A DNA stretch of 41,894 bases from Sediminibacterium sp. GTDB taxonomy: Bacteria; Bacteroidota; Bacteroidia; Chitinophagales; Chitinophagaceae. The translations under genes and the position numbers were made by a program. Under the pieces are notes generated by a model. That model ran no database searches. It had not been told where the DNA came from and worked only from the letters and a program-made list of their open reading frames with translations. The number at the start of each line of letters is the position of its first letter. The stretch's first letter is position 1. Positions 31,761 to 40,532 of the stretch are shown piece after piece. The stretch spans positions 1-41,894 of the forward strand of contig JAGOAO010000016.1 in NCBI GenBank assembly GCA_017983845.1. Direction: 5' to 3'.

Positions 31761-33170
31761 ATGGCATACGACGTAATCGTTATTGGTAGTGGACCTGGTG
31801 GATACCCAGCTGCTATTCGTGCTTCTCAATTAGGCTTAAAAGTTGCTGTAATTGAAAAAGAAAGCTTGGGTGGAGTTTGTTTAAACTGGGGTTGTATCCC
31901 AACCAAAGCATTATTAAAGAGTGCACAAGTCTATGAATATGTAAAACATAGTGCCGATTATGGTGTGACTGCAACTGGTGTAAACCATGATTTTGGTGCA
32001 GTGATCAAGCGTAGCCGTGGTGTGGCAGACAAGATGAGCAAAGGTGTTCAGTTCTTGATGAAGAAGAATAAGATTGATGTGATTATGGGTTACGGTAAAG
32101 TACAATCAAAAGGCAAGGTAGAAGTAAAAGCTGCTGATGGTACTACACAAGTAATCGATACAAAATATATTGTAATTGCAACTGGTGGACGTTCAAGAGA
32201 ATTACCGAATCTAAAGCAAGACGGTAAAAAAGTAATGGGCTACAGAGAAGCAATGGTGATGGAGCAACAACCAAAGAGCATGATCATTGTAGGTAGTGGT
32301 GCGATAGGTGTTGAGTTCGCATACGTATACAATAGCATGGGTACAAAAGTGACCATCGTGGAGTTTGCTCCAAGAATTGTACCGGTAGAAGACGAAGATA
32401 TTTCTAAAGAATTAGAGAAACAATATAAGAAGCAAGGTATCGAGATCATGACGAGTGCATCTGTGGAGTCAGTGGATACATCTGGTGCTGGTGTGAAAGC
32501 ATTGGTAAAAAAAGCAGATGGTACGACTTTAACATTAGAGGCGGACGTGGTATTGAGTGCAGCTGGTGTTGTTGCGAATCTTGAAAATATTGGCTTAGAG
32601 CAAAACGGTATCAAGGTAGATAAAGGAAGAGTAGTGGTGGACAAATTCCAACAAACTGCTGTTCCAGGTATCTATGCAATTGGTGACTGTGCGCCTGGTC
32701 AAGCATTGGCACACGTGGCTGCTAAAGAAGGAATCAATTGTGCAGAGCATATTGCTTATATGGAAAAGAAGCATGCGCATATGCCAGAAGGAATTGACTA
32801 CAACAATATCCCAGGATGTACTTATTGCACACCAGAGATCTCTAGCGTAGGTTATACAGAAAAAGCAGCAAAAGAAGCTGGATACGAAATCAAAGTAGGT
32901 AAGTTCCCATTTGTAGCGAGCGGTAAAGCTTCTGCAGCGGGTGCAACAGAAGGTTTTGTAAAAGTCATCTTTGATGCGAAGTACGGTGAGTTCTTAGGAT
33001 GTCATATGATTGGAATGAATGTAACAGAAATGATTGCAGAAGCAGTAGTGGCTCGTAAATTAGAAACTACAGCGCATGAAATTTTAAATGCAATTCATCC
33101 ACACCCAACAATGAGTGAAGGTTTGAAGGAAGCAACTGCTGCAGCTTATGGCGAAGCAATTGATATCTAA
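31761..33170 (+). CDS. lpdA: Dihydrolipoyl dehydrogenase
   Basis: This 469-residue flavoprotein disulfide oxidoreductase is the E3 component of 2-oxoacid dehydrogenase complexes. The FAD loop is GSGPGGYPAA (residues 9-18), and the redox-active disulfide is Cys40-Cys45 in GGVCLNWGCIPTK. The NAD loop VGSGAIGVEFA follows in the middle, then the second FAD motif YAIGDCAPG. The C-terminal His-Glu pair is in HPHPTMSE (His448, Glu453). All catalytic parts are present at normal length. No E1 or E2 genes lie nearby, so it probably serves several complexes. A long hairpin terminator follows at 33192. Confidence 0.96.
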   Translation: MAYDVIVIGSGPGGYPAAIRASQLGLKVAVIEKESLGGVCLNWGCIPTKALLKSAQVYEYVKHSADYGVTATGVNHDFGAVIKRSRGVADKMSKGVQFLMKKNKIDVIMGYGKVQSKGKVEVKAADGTTQVIDTKYIVIATGGRSRELPNLKQDGKKVMGYREAMVMEQQPKSMIIVGSGAIGVEFAYVYNSMGTKVTIVEFAPRIVPVEDEDISKELEKQYKKQGIEIMTSASVESVDTSGAGVKALVKKADGTTLTLEADVVLSAAGVVANLENIGLEQNGIKVDKGRVVVDKFQQTAVPGIYAIGDCAPGQALAHVAAKEGINCAEHIAYMEKKHAHMPEGIDYNNIPGCTYCTPEISSVGYTEKAAKEAGYEIKVGKFPFVASGKASAAGATEGFVKVIFDAKYGEFLGCHMIGMNVTEMIAEAVVARKLETTAHEILNAIHPHPTMSEGLKEATAAAYGEAIDI

Positions 33171-33191
33171 CGAACTTGGAATAAAATATAG

Positions 33192-33233
33192 AATGGCTCG
33201 TGATTCAAAGAATTTTGAATGCGGGCCATTTTT
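33192..33233 (+). terminator. Intrinsic terminator after lpdA
   Basis: AATGGCTCG (33192-33200) pairs with CGGGCCATT (33222-33230), with one G-U pair. An inner stem ATTCAA/TTGAAT lies between the arms, and the T-run ends at 33233. It separates lpdA from prfC. Confidence 0.75.
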
Positions 33234-33293
33234 AATAAGGATTAATTTATAAGTTAAATATATAACTAGAAAGGATTTTAAGGACAACGCATA

Positions 33294-34880
33294 ATGAAGT
33301 ACGAAAAAGAAATTAATAGAAGGAAGAGCTTTGCCATCATCTCTCACCCCGATGCCGGTAAAACCACATTGACGGAGAAATTATTGTTATTCGGTGGTGC
33401 GATTCAAACCGCAGGTGCCGTTAAAAGCAATAAGATCAAGAAGCATGCGACTTCGGATTTTATGGAGATCGAACGTCAAAGAGGTATCTCGGTTGCGACT
33501 TCGGTAATGTCTTTTGAGTACAAAGGCAATTTGATCAACTTATTGGATACGCCAGGCCACAAGGACTTTGCAGAAGATACTTACAGAACATTAACTGCGG
33601 TAGACAGCGTTATCTTAGTAATTGATAGCGTAAATGGTGTGGAGCCTCAGACACGTCGTTTAATGGAAGTATGTAGTATGCGAGCAACCCCAGTGATTGT
33701 ATTCATCAATAAGATGGATCGTGATGGTAAGAACAGATTTGATTTATTAGAAGAGATAGAAGCGGAATTAAAAATTTCATTACACCCAATGACTTGGCCT
33801 ATTAATAGTGGTAAGGAGTTTAAAGGGGTATACAATTTACATGATAAGAGCTTGCGTTTGTTCACAGCTAGCACGAAGGCAGATGATGAAGATGTGGTAG
33901 CAATCGAAGATTTATCAAGTCCAGTTTTACAGCAAAAAGTGGGCGACCGTGATGCAGATTTATTAAGAGAAGATGTAGAATTAATAGACGGCGTTTATGG
34001 TGCATTGAATCCAGCAGATTATTTGTCGGGCAAGATTGCGCCAGTATTTTTTGGTTCTGCCGTGAATAATTTTGGGGTCCAAGAAATGTTAGATACGTTT
34101 ATTCAGATTGCACCAACACCAAGAGACCGTGAGACCAATGTAAGAAAGGTACAAGCAGGAGAAGATAAATTTAGCGGGTTCATTTTTAAAATCCACGCGA
34201 ACTTAGATCCAAAACACCGTGATCGTATTGCGTTCATGCGTGTATGTAGCGGCAAGTTTGAAAGAAATAAATATTACAAGCATGTGCGTTTAGACAAGGA
34301 TGTTCGTTTTACGAATCCATACACTTTCTTAGCACGTAGCAAGGATATTGTGGAAGATGCGTATCCAGGGGATGTAGTGGGTTTATTTGATACAGGTAAT
34401 TTTAAGATTGGAGATACCTTAACAGAAGGAGAGAAATTTTACTTTACGGGTATCCCTACCTTCTCACCAGAGATATTTAAAGAATTGGTGAACAAAGATC
34501 CAATGAAGACCAAGCAATTGGAGAAGGGGATACAACAGTTAACAGACGAGGGAGTAGCGCAGTTGTTTACGCAGTTTGGTGGCAATAAAAAAATCATTGG
34601 TTGTGTGGGAGATTTACAGTTCGAAGTAATCCAATATCGTTTATTGCAAGAGTATGGCGCGGCTTGTGAATTTAGAACCCTGCCTTTTTACAAAGCTTGT
34701 TGGTTGACTTCTAACGATAAAAATAAATTGAACGATTTCTTACGCTATAAGCAACAAAATGCGGCAGAAGACAAAGATGGTTCACCCGTGTATTTAGCAC
34801 AAAGTGAATGGTTCTTAAATACAGAGATCACCAACAATCCAGACATCGTATTCCACTTCACCAACGAAGTGAACAAATAA
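33294..34880 (+). CDS. prfC: Peptide chain release factor 3
   Basis: This 528-residue GTPase removes RF1 or RF2 from the ribosome after termination. The G domain is complete: [10 protein letters not shown] (G1), [10 protein letters not shown] (switch I region), DTPGHKDF (G3), NKMDRDG (G4). The N-terminal phrase [26 protein letters not shown] is typical of RF3 rather than EF-G. Domains II and III follow, with [23 protein letters not shown] and the end [12 protein letters not shown]. Length is usual for the family. The gene stands 113 bases after the lpdA terminator. A weak 8-base-pair hairpin (34887-34913) lies between it and rimO. Confidence 0.96.
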   Translation: MKYEKEINRRKSFAIISHPDAGKTTLTEKLLLFGGAIQTAGAVKSNKIKKHATSDFMEIERQRGISVATSVMSFEYKGNLINLLDTPGHKDFAEDTYRTLTAVDSVILVIDSVNGVEPQTRRLMEVCSMRATPVIVFINKMDRDGKNRFDLLEEIEAELKISLHPMTWPINSGKEFKGVYNLHDKSLRLFTASTKADDEDVVAIEDLSSPVLQQKVGDRDADLLREDVELIDGVYGALNPADYLSGKIAPVFFGSAVNNFGVQEMLDTFIQIAPTPRDRETNVRKVQAGEDKFSGFIFKIHANLDPKHRDRIAFMRVCSGKFERNKYYKHVRLDKDVRFTNPYTFLARSKDIVEDAYPGDVVGLFDTGNFKIGDTLTEGEKFYFTGIPTFSPEIFKELVNKDPMKTKQLEKGIQQLTDEGVAQLFTQFGGNKKIIGCVGDLQFEVIQYRLLQEYGAACEFRTLPFYKACWLTSNDKNKLNDFLRYKQQNAAEDKDGSPVYLAQSEWFLNTEITNNPDIVFHFTNEVNK

Positions 34881-34924
34881 AAAGCCAAACGAATCAAATC
34901 AAATCATTCGTTTAAATATACTTT

Positions 34925-36235
34925 ATGAAGTCAAAAACTTTAAAACAGAACAAAGTCAATATCATCACATTAGGTTGTAGTAAAAACTTAGTAGATAGTG
35001 AAATGCTGAGTGGTCAATTGGCTGCCAATGATATAGATGTGGTGCATGAAAACAAGAAGTTGGATCACAATATCGTGGTGGTGAATACTTGTGGCTTTAT
35101 TGATAAAGCAAAAGAGGAGAGTGTGAATACTATCTTAGATCAGGTTGCCTTAAAAAATAAAGGAAAGTTAGATAAAGTATATGTTACAGGTTGTTTGAGT
35201 GAAAGATACAGAGGCGATTTGGCTGCAGAAATACCAGAAGTGGATGCTTGGTTTGGTACCATGGAATTGCCCTTGATGTTGAATCAATTGAACGCAGATT
35301 ATAAAGCAGAATTGTTAGGAGAGCGTTTATTGAGTACGCCTCAGCATTATGCCTATTTAAAAATCAGCGAAGGCTGTAATCGTACTTGTTCATTTTGTGC
35401 CATCCCTTTAATGCGTGGTCAACATGTAAGTAAGACCATCGAGCAATTGGTAGATGAAACGAAGGGCTTAGTGAAGAAGGGGGTGAAAGAGATCATGTTA
35501 ATTGCCCAAGAGTTAACTTATTACGGGTTGGATATTTATAAAGAACGTGCTTTGCCAAAATTATTAAATGCTTTGGCAGATGTAGAAGGAGTGGAGTGGA
35601 TTCGTTTGCACTATGCATATCCTTCCAAGTTTCCTTTAGACGTATTGGATGTGATGCGTGAACGCGATAATATTTGTAAGTACATCGATATTCCATTGCA
35701 GCATGCAAGTAACAATATGTTGAAAGCAATGCGTCGTAATATCACAAGAGAAGAAATGAGCGAGTTGATCCACGAAATAAGAAGTCGTGTACCAGGCATC
35801 GCCATTCGTACCACTTTGATTGCTGGTTTCCCGGGTGAAACATTGGAGGATATTGAAGAATTAAAAGCATTCTTACAAGAGCATAAATTTGACCGTGTAG
35901 GGATCTTCACCTATAGCCACGAAGAAAACACCAGTGCACATGATTTAGTGGACGACGTGCCTGCAGACGAAAAGCAACGCCGTGCCGAAGAGATCATGGA
36001 AGTACAACAAGAAATCAGTTTAGAAATCAATCAGGCTAAGGAAGGACAAATCTTAAAAGTATTGGTTGATAAAAAAGAAGCAGGTCGTTTCTTAGGCCGC
36101 ACACAATTTGATAGTGTGGAAGTAGATAACGAAGTGGTGATCAATACCAATAAAAGATTGAAGCCAGGTGATTTTGTAAACGTAAAGATTACGAAAGCGT
36201 ACGACTATGATTTAGAGGGGGAGTTGGTTGACTAG
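34925..36235 (+). CDS. rimO: Ribosomal protein S12 methylthiotransferase RimO
   Basis: This 436-residue radical-SAM enzyme adds a methylthio group to an Asp of ribosomal protein S12. The N-terminal UPF0004 domain has the three cluster cysteines Cys18, Cys56 and Cys90. The radical-SAM motif is Cys151-x3-Cys155-x2-Cys158 (CNRTCSFC), followed by AIPLMRGQHVS. A C-terminal TRAM-like domain (about 375-436) ends with ITKAYDYDLEGEL. MiaB is the close relative; LMRGQHVS and the short N terminus favour RimO. Its last 47 bases overlap, on the opposite strand, the end of the hydroxylase gene. Confidence 0.94.
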   Translation: MKSKTLKQNKVNIITLGCSKNLVDSEMLSGQLAANDIDVVHENKKLDHNIVVVNTCGFIDKAKEESVNTILDQVALKNKGKLDKVYVTGCLSERYRGDLAAEIPEVDAWFGTMELPLMLNQLNADYKAELLGERLLSTPQHYAYLKISEGCNRTCSFCAIPLMRGQHVSKTIEQLVDETKGLVKKGVKEIMLIAQELTYYGLDIYKERALPKLLNALADVEGVEWIRLHYAYPSKFPLDVLDVMRERDNICKYIDIPLQHASNNMLKAMRRNITREEMSELIHEIRSRVPGIAIRTTLIAGFPGETLEDIEELKAFLQEHKFDRVGIFTYSHEENTSAHDLVDDVPADEKQRRAEEIMEVQQEISLEINQAKEGQILKVLVDKKEAGRFLGRTQFDSVEVDNEVVINTNKRLKPGDFVNVKITKAYDYDLEGELVD

Positions 36236-37460
36236 AATAATAGGCAACAACACTTGCACTCATCGCAAAATAACCCATCATCAAATAGCTGCTTGGGCTA
36301 TAGTAATTTTGTAGTCCAAACCATCCGCCAAAATAGATAATGCCTCCAACGCAGATCATATTTTTTACTAGCTCTATATAAAGTGCATTGGGATTGCGGT
36401 CCATGAATTCTGTAAGTGCATACACTTGAGCGAATACAAATAAGCCATAGTAAAGCATATTAGGTAGTCCAATGTTGGCTACATTCCCAAACAAATAACT
36501 CACCAATAAAAGCAAGCAGAATAATTGTATCCATAGATATACCATCATGCCTCTTGGTGCAGGGGTATCATATTTTTCGAAATGGTATACATCCTCAATT
36601 TTTTCAACAGGGTATTTTTCTATCACATCTGCTGGTCTCCAACCTAATGGCATGATCCAAACACGTAATTTGTCTTTCCAACTTTGGGTGTGCCATGCGT
36701 CTTTAGCCAATAACCAAAGATGCATGAAATTGATTTTGATTGGATTCCAAGTGCGCACAGGACGCGTTACGCCGTATACTGCTGGGATGTCTGCACGCTC
36801 TTCCTGAAATGTCCCAAACATACGATCCCAGAAAATAAAGATTTGACCATAGTTCTTGTCTAGGTATTCCGGATTAATAGCATGGTGCACACGGTGATGC
36901 GCAGGAGTGACAATAATATATTCCAACCATCCCATCCTTCCAATATGTCTTGTATGGTACCAAAACTGCGCAAATAAATGCAATGGAGCGACCACTGCAA
37001 TCACTTGCTGAGGCACACCAAAAATAGCAGCAGGGATCAATAAAAAGGCATAGATCCTAAAGTAAACCGATATGCTTTGTCTTAGGGCACAAGCCAGGTT
37101 GAATTCCTCACTACTATGGTGAATGATATGGTTGTTCCAGAAAAAATTAACGGTATGTGCCAATCGGTGAACCCAATAACCAGAAAAGTCTAAGGCTAAA
37201 AAAGCAATCACATAGAGTAGCCAACTTGATTGCACTTGATAAATGGTCAGGTGCTCCACCAACCAGCCATAACTAATAATAGCAACGCTCAATCCTAAAA
37301 CATCTTTAGTTGAATTGGTCACCCCCGAGCTTAAGCTAGAGATCATATCTAGTGTCCTTACGGTGTCAAACCCTTTGCGCCAGCCATACCATTTTTCAAA
37401 TAAGACTAACAATAAAAATAGGGGCATGGCAATAATCAAAATCTTACCGTAGGTTTCCAT
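36189..37460 (-). CDS. Sterol desaturase/fatty acid hydroxylase-family membrane protein
   Basis: This 423-residue integral membrane di-iron oxygenase has the family's histidine boxes: HRLAH (HxxxH), NHIIHHSSEEFN (HxxHH) and HHRVHHAINPEYLDKNYG (HxxHH), together with FIFWDRMFGTFQEE. Several hydrophobic helices precede and follow the boxes, and the C-terminal ~120 residues add further membrane segments not present in minimal members. Members hydroxylate or desaturate lipids; Bacteroidota relatives may act on ether-, fatty- or sphingolipids, but no substrate can be assigned. The reading frame extends 47 bases into the 3' end of rimO on the other strand, so the last ~15 residues (SQPTPPLNHSRTLS) may be dispensable. 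Confidence 0.88.
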   Translation of the reverse strand: METYGKILIIAMPLFLLLVLFEKWYGWRKGFDTVRTLDMISSLSSGVTNSTKDVLGLSVAIISYGWLVEHLTIYQVQSSWLLYVIAFLALDFSGYWVHRLAHTVNFFWNNHIIHHSSEEFNLACALRQSISVYFRIYAFLLIPAAIFGVPQQVIAVVAPLHLFAQFWYHTRHIGRMGWLEYIIVTPAHHRVHHAINPEYLDKNYGQIFIFWDRMFGTFQEERADIPAVYGVTRPVRTWNPIKINFMHLWLLAKDAWHTQSWKDKLRVWIMPLGWRPADVIEKYPVEKIEDVYHFEKYDTPAPRGMMVYLWIQLFCLLLLVSYLFGNVANIGLPNMLYYGLFVFAQVYALTEFMDRNPNALYIELVKNMICVGGIIYFGGWFGLQNYYSPSSYLMMGYFAMSASVVAYYSSQPTPPLNHSRTLS

Positions 37461-37568
37461 AGGGACAGTTTTAAGCGAGCAATCATTTTGCTGTATAAAT
37501 GTATTATTTTTTGCGCATTCTTTAATAAAATGCCTATATCAAAGCATTTTTCCCGAAATTTGCTCACG

Positions 37569-39167
37569 ATGTCTTCAAGCTGTGTTCATATCCCATTTAG
37601 TTCAACCCAATTGTTCTCCAAGTTAATCAATGATTATGTGGAGGAAAAAGGCACCGCTCAAGCATTTGTGCAATATGCGCCTAATACAGAAGGGTATCAA
37701 GCAGCCATTGAAGGAAGAAAAGCAAATCCTGTAAACCGTGTATTGTTGGTGGAAGTGTTGACTGCCCAGTATGCCAATTTGCAACAGGAAGCTGCTGTGA
37801 TCGACAATATCGCTTTGCTCAAAAAGGACAATACTTTTGTGGTCACCACAGCACATCAGCCCAATTTATTTTCAGGCCCTTTATATTTCTTTTATAAAAT
37901 CATTCATGCTATCCAGTTAGCTGCAAGTTTGAAAGCGCAGTTTCCTCAGCATGATTTTGTACCCGTGTATTATATGGGTTCAGAAGATGCCGATTTGGAC
38001 GAGGTGGGTGCATTTAATATCGAAGCCACTATGTATCAATGGAACACCAAACAAACAGGTGCTATTGGAAGGATGAAAGTGGATGATGCTTTGTTGAAAT
38101 TGATTCAGCAATTAGAAGGCTACTGGGCCATCTTGCCACAGGGTCAAAATGCATTGGCTATTTTAAAAGAAGCCTATCAAAAAGGGAAGACCATCAACGA
38201 AGCGACTTTGTATTTTGTACATGCATTTTTTGGTCCAAAAGGATTGATTGTAATGCAGCCAGACGATGCAAAACTAAAAGCAGCTTTTATTCCTGTAATG
38301 GAGAAAGAATTGTTATCCCAGTTTTCGCATGAAGCGATTCAGCCTGCGATTGCGCGTTTGGCAAAGGAGTACCATGTACAAACAGAAGGTCGTAGTTTGA
38401 ATCTGTTTTATTTAAAAGACCAGACTAGAGCAAGGATAGAAAGACAAGGAGACCTATATATAGTGGTGGATACGGAGATTCGTTTTACGCAGTCCGAAAT
38501 TATAGCGGAATTGCACCAATATCCAGAACGCTTTAGCCCGAATGTGATATTAAGAGGGGTGTATCAAGAAACCATCTTGCCAGGTGTCGTATTTGTAGGG
38601 GGAGGCGGAGAATTGGCTTATTGGATGGAATTGAAAAATGTGTTTCAACAAGTGGGGGTGCATTATCCATTATTGCAGTTACGAAATTCTTTTTTATTCA
38701 TGAATCAAAAGCAAGCTGCTCAATGGAAGGAGATGCAGTTTGAGGTTCAGGATTTATTTAAGCCATTATTAGATTTGGAAATAGCGTATGTTAAAAAGCA
38801 TGCGACTGAAGCTTTGCATTTAAATGAACAGTTGGACACATTAGCTAGTTTATATGCTACAATCAAAAACGTAGTAGTGAAAGTGGATCCAACACTAGGT
38901 GCACATGCAGAAAACTTGGCACATCAAGCAAAAGCAAAGTTGGGAGAATTAGAAAAGAAGATGGTACGTGCCGAAAGACGTAAACAAGCTGTGGCCATAC
39001 AACGCATACACCGCATTAAAAAGGAATTGTTTCCTCAAGATAATTTACAAGAAAGAGTGGAGAATTTTTCTAAATGGGTAGGGCAGCATGACCTTGCATG
39101 GATCAATGCCATCATGGACAATTCAACAGGATTGAAGTCTAGATTCAGCATTATAACAATCGACTAA
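37569..39167 (+). CDS. bshC: Bacillithiol biosynthesis cysteine-adding enzyme BshC
   Basis: This 532-residue enzyme is thought to join cysteine to glucosaminyl-malate in the last step of bacillithiol synthesis. The core Rossmann region carries the family phrase TTAHQPNLFSGPLYFFYK, then YYMGSEDADLDEVG and GVVFVGGGGELAYWMELK. A C-terminal coiled coil (LAHQAKAKLGELEKKMVRAERR) is also typical. I chose the ATG at 37569 (MSSSCVHIPFSSTQLFSK) because it gives the usual family length; ATG at 37530 or further upstream would add 13-27 residues. It is divergent from the hydroxylase gene. No bshA or bshB is seen in this window. Confidence 0.9.
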   Translation: MSSSCVHIPFSSTQLFSKLINDYVEEKGTAQAFVQYAPNTEGYQAAIEGRKANPVNRVLLVEVLTAQYANLQQEAAVIDNIALLKKDNTFVVTTAHQPNLFSGPLYFFYKIIHAIQLAASLKAQFPQHDFVPVYYMGSEDADLDEVGAFNIEATMYQWNTKQTGAIGRMKVDDALLKLIQQLEGYWAILPQGQNALAILKEAYQKGKTINEATLYFVHAFFGPKGLIVMQPDDAKLKAAFIPVMEKELLSQFSHEAIQPAIARLAKEYHVQTEGRSLNLFYLKDQTRARIERQGDLYIVVDTEIRFTQSEIIAELHQYPERFSPNVILRGVYQETILPGVVFVGGGGELAYWMELKNVFQQVGVHYPLLQLRNSFLFMNQKQAAQWKEMQFEVQDLFKPLLDLEIAYVKKHATEALHLNEQLDTLASLYATIKNVVVKVDPTLGAHAENLAHQAKAKLGELEKKMVRAERRKQAVAIQRIHRIKKELFPQDNLQERVENFSKWVGQHDLAWINAIMDNSTGLKSRFSIITID

Positions 39168-39213
39168 GTAAAGTATACGAGCAATAAAATTCTCCTAATT
39201 TAAAATTCACTAT

Positions 39214-39732
39214 TTACGCGTCAAATTGGTTGTCCCAATTCGTTTTTAATTTACTTACTTTCTCCATTACTTCCGATTCCATTTGCAATTTATAATCGGC
39301 CATTGCTTTAGAAATGGTTTCGTTATGGGTGCCAATAATTTGTGCAGCCAACAAGCCTGCATTCTTGGCAGCATTCAATGCAACAGTAGCAACTGGAACA
39401 CCATTGGGCATTTGTAAAATAGATAAAACAGAATCCCATCCGTCGATAGAATTAGAAGATTTAATTGGAACCCCAATCACAGGCAAAGTCGTAATGGCTG
39501 CAACCATACCTGGTAAATGTGCAGCACCACCAGCGCCAGCAATAATCACTTTTAATCCTCTTGTTTTGGCTTGCTTAGCATAATCGACCATTCTTTCCGG
39601 CGTTCTATGTGCCGAAACCACCGTTAATTCAAAGGGGATATTGAATGTCTTTAGGATATCAGCAGCAGCTTGCATGATGTTTAAATCACTGTCACTTCCC
39701 ATGATAATTCCGACTAAAGGTTGGTTGGCCAT
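39214..39732 (-). CDS. purE: N5-carboxyaminoimidazole ribonucleotide mutase PurE
   Basis: This 172-residue enzyme of purine synthesis moves the carboxyl group from N5 to C4 of the aminoimidazole ribonucleotide. Class I PurE marks are all present: GSDSDLNIM (residues 12-20), SAHRTPERM (about 40-48), [12 protein letters not shown], and the C-terminal half with [11 protein letters not shown] and [12 protein letters not shown]. Length is normal. The gene lies 34 bases downstream of pdxJ on the same strand and may share its transcript. purK is not in the window. Confidence 0.96.
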   Translation of the reverse strand: MANQPLVGIIMGSDSDLNIMQAAADILKTFNIPFELTVVSAHRTPERMVDYAKQAKTRGLKVIIAGAGGAAHLPGMVAAITTLPVIGVPIKSSNSIDGWDSVLSILQMPNGVPVATVALNAAKNAGLLAAQIIGTHNETISKAMADYKLQMESEVMEKVSKLKTNWDNQFDA

Positions 39733-39766
39733 AAAATGTATTTAATGCAAGTTAATTAAATTTTTG

Positions 39767-40492
39767 TTAGGACTGATCTAGTGCTCTTTTATACAACTGA
39801 ATGGTATTTTCAAGTCCAAGGTACAATGCATCACAAATAAGTGCATGACCAATGGATACTTCGTCTATAGATGGAATTTCTTTCACCAAATAAGCTAAGT
39901 TAAAACGATCCAAGTCATGACCTGCATTGATCCCTAGTCCAAGTTCCTTAGCGGCAGCTGCGGCCAATTTATACTCCAGTATGGCAGTTTCTCTCTCTCC
40001 TTTAGCAAAGGCTTTCGCATACCCTTCTGTGTATAATTCAATTCGGTCAGTGCCTGTTTTTGCGGCGCCTTTCACCATTTCAATACTCGGATTCACAAAG
40101 ATAGATACGCGAATGCCTGCAGCTTTAAACACCGCAATGATTTCTGTTAAATAAGCTTTCTCTGTAATGGTGTCCCAGCCATGGTCGCTGGTCAATTGAT
40201 TGAGTGCATCAGGTACCAAAGTCACTTGTGCGGGTTTTGTAGCCAATACTAAGTCTACAAATTTTTGTTCCTTAGGATTGCCTTCTATGTTGAACTCTGT
40301 ATGTATGTTTTCCTTTAAATCATAAACATCTTGATAGCGAATATGTCTTTCATCTGGTCTAGGATGCACTGTGATGCCTTGTGCACCAAATCGCTCGCAA
40401 TCTAAAGCTACTTTTAACAAATCTGGATTGTTGCCGCCACGACTATTTCTTAGGGTCGCTATCTTATTTATGTTTACACTTAAATGAGTCAT
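39767..40492 (-). CDS. pdxJ: Pyridoxine 5'-phosphate synthase PdxJ
   Basis: This 241-residue TIM-barrel enzyme condenses deoxyxylulose 5-phosphate with aminoacetone phosphate derivatives to form pyridoxine phosphate. The ATG at 40492 gives [20 protein letters not shown], the standard start; a TTG further upstream would add ten residues. [33 protein letters not shown] and GINAGHDLD are the family motifs around the phosphate and catalytic sites. Length is normal. It is divergent from the UbiD-family gene, with 40 bases between the two ATGs, so both promoters must be compact or overlapping. Confidence 0.96.
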   Translation of the reverse strand: MTHLSVNINKIATLRNSRGGNNPDLLKVALDCERFGAQGITVHPRPDERHIRYQDVYDLKENIHTEFNIEGNPKEQKFVDLVLATKPAQVTLVPDALNQLTSDHGWDTITEKAYLTEIIAVFKAAGIRVSIFVNPSIEMVKGAAKTGTDRIELYTEGYAKAFAKGERETAILEYKLAAAAAKELGLGINAGHDLDRFNLAYLVKEIPSIDEVSIGHALICDALYLGLENTIQLYKRALDQS

Positions 40493-40506
40493 GAGCAAAT
40501 TTAAGT

Positions 40507-40514
40507 TAATTTTG
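40507..40514 (+). promoter_or_regulatory. Candidate -7 element for the UbiD-family gene
   Basis: TAATTTTG matches TAnnTTTG exactly, within the 40-base gap between the divergent pdxJ and UbiD-family starts. Transcription would start near 40521, leaving a ~12-base leader. The -33 box would fall inside pdxJ and is not clear. Confidence 0.4.
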
Positions 40515-40532
40515 CATCTCAATTATCACCTC

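Noticed and set aside
34887..34913. 8-base-pair hairpin between prfC and rimO as a terminator
   Set aside because: The loop is 11 bases and no T-run follows, so termination is doubtful.
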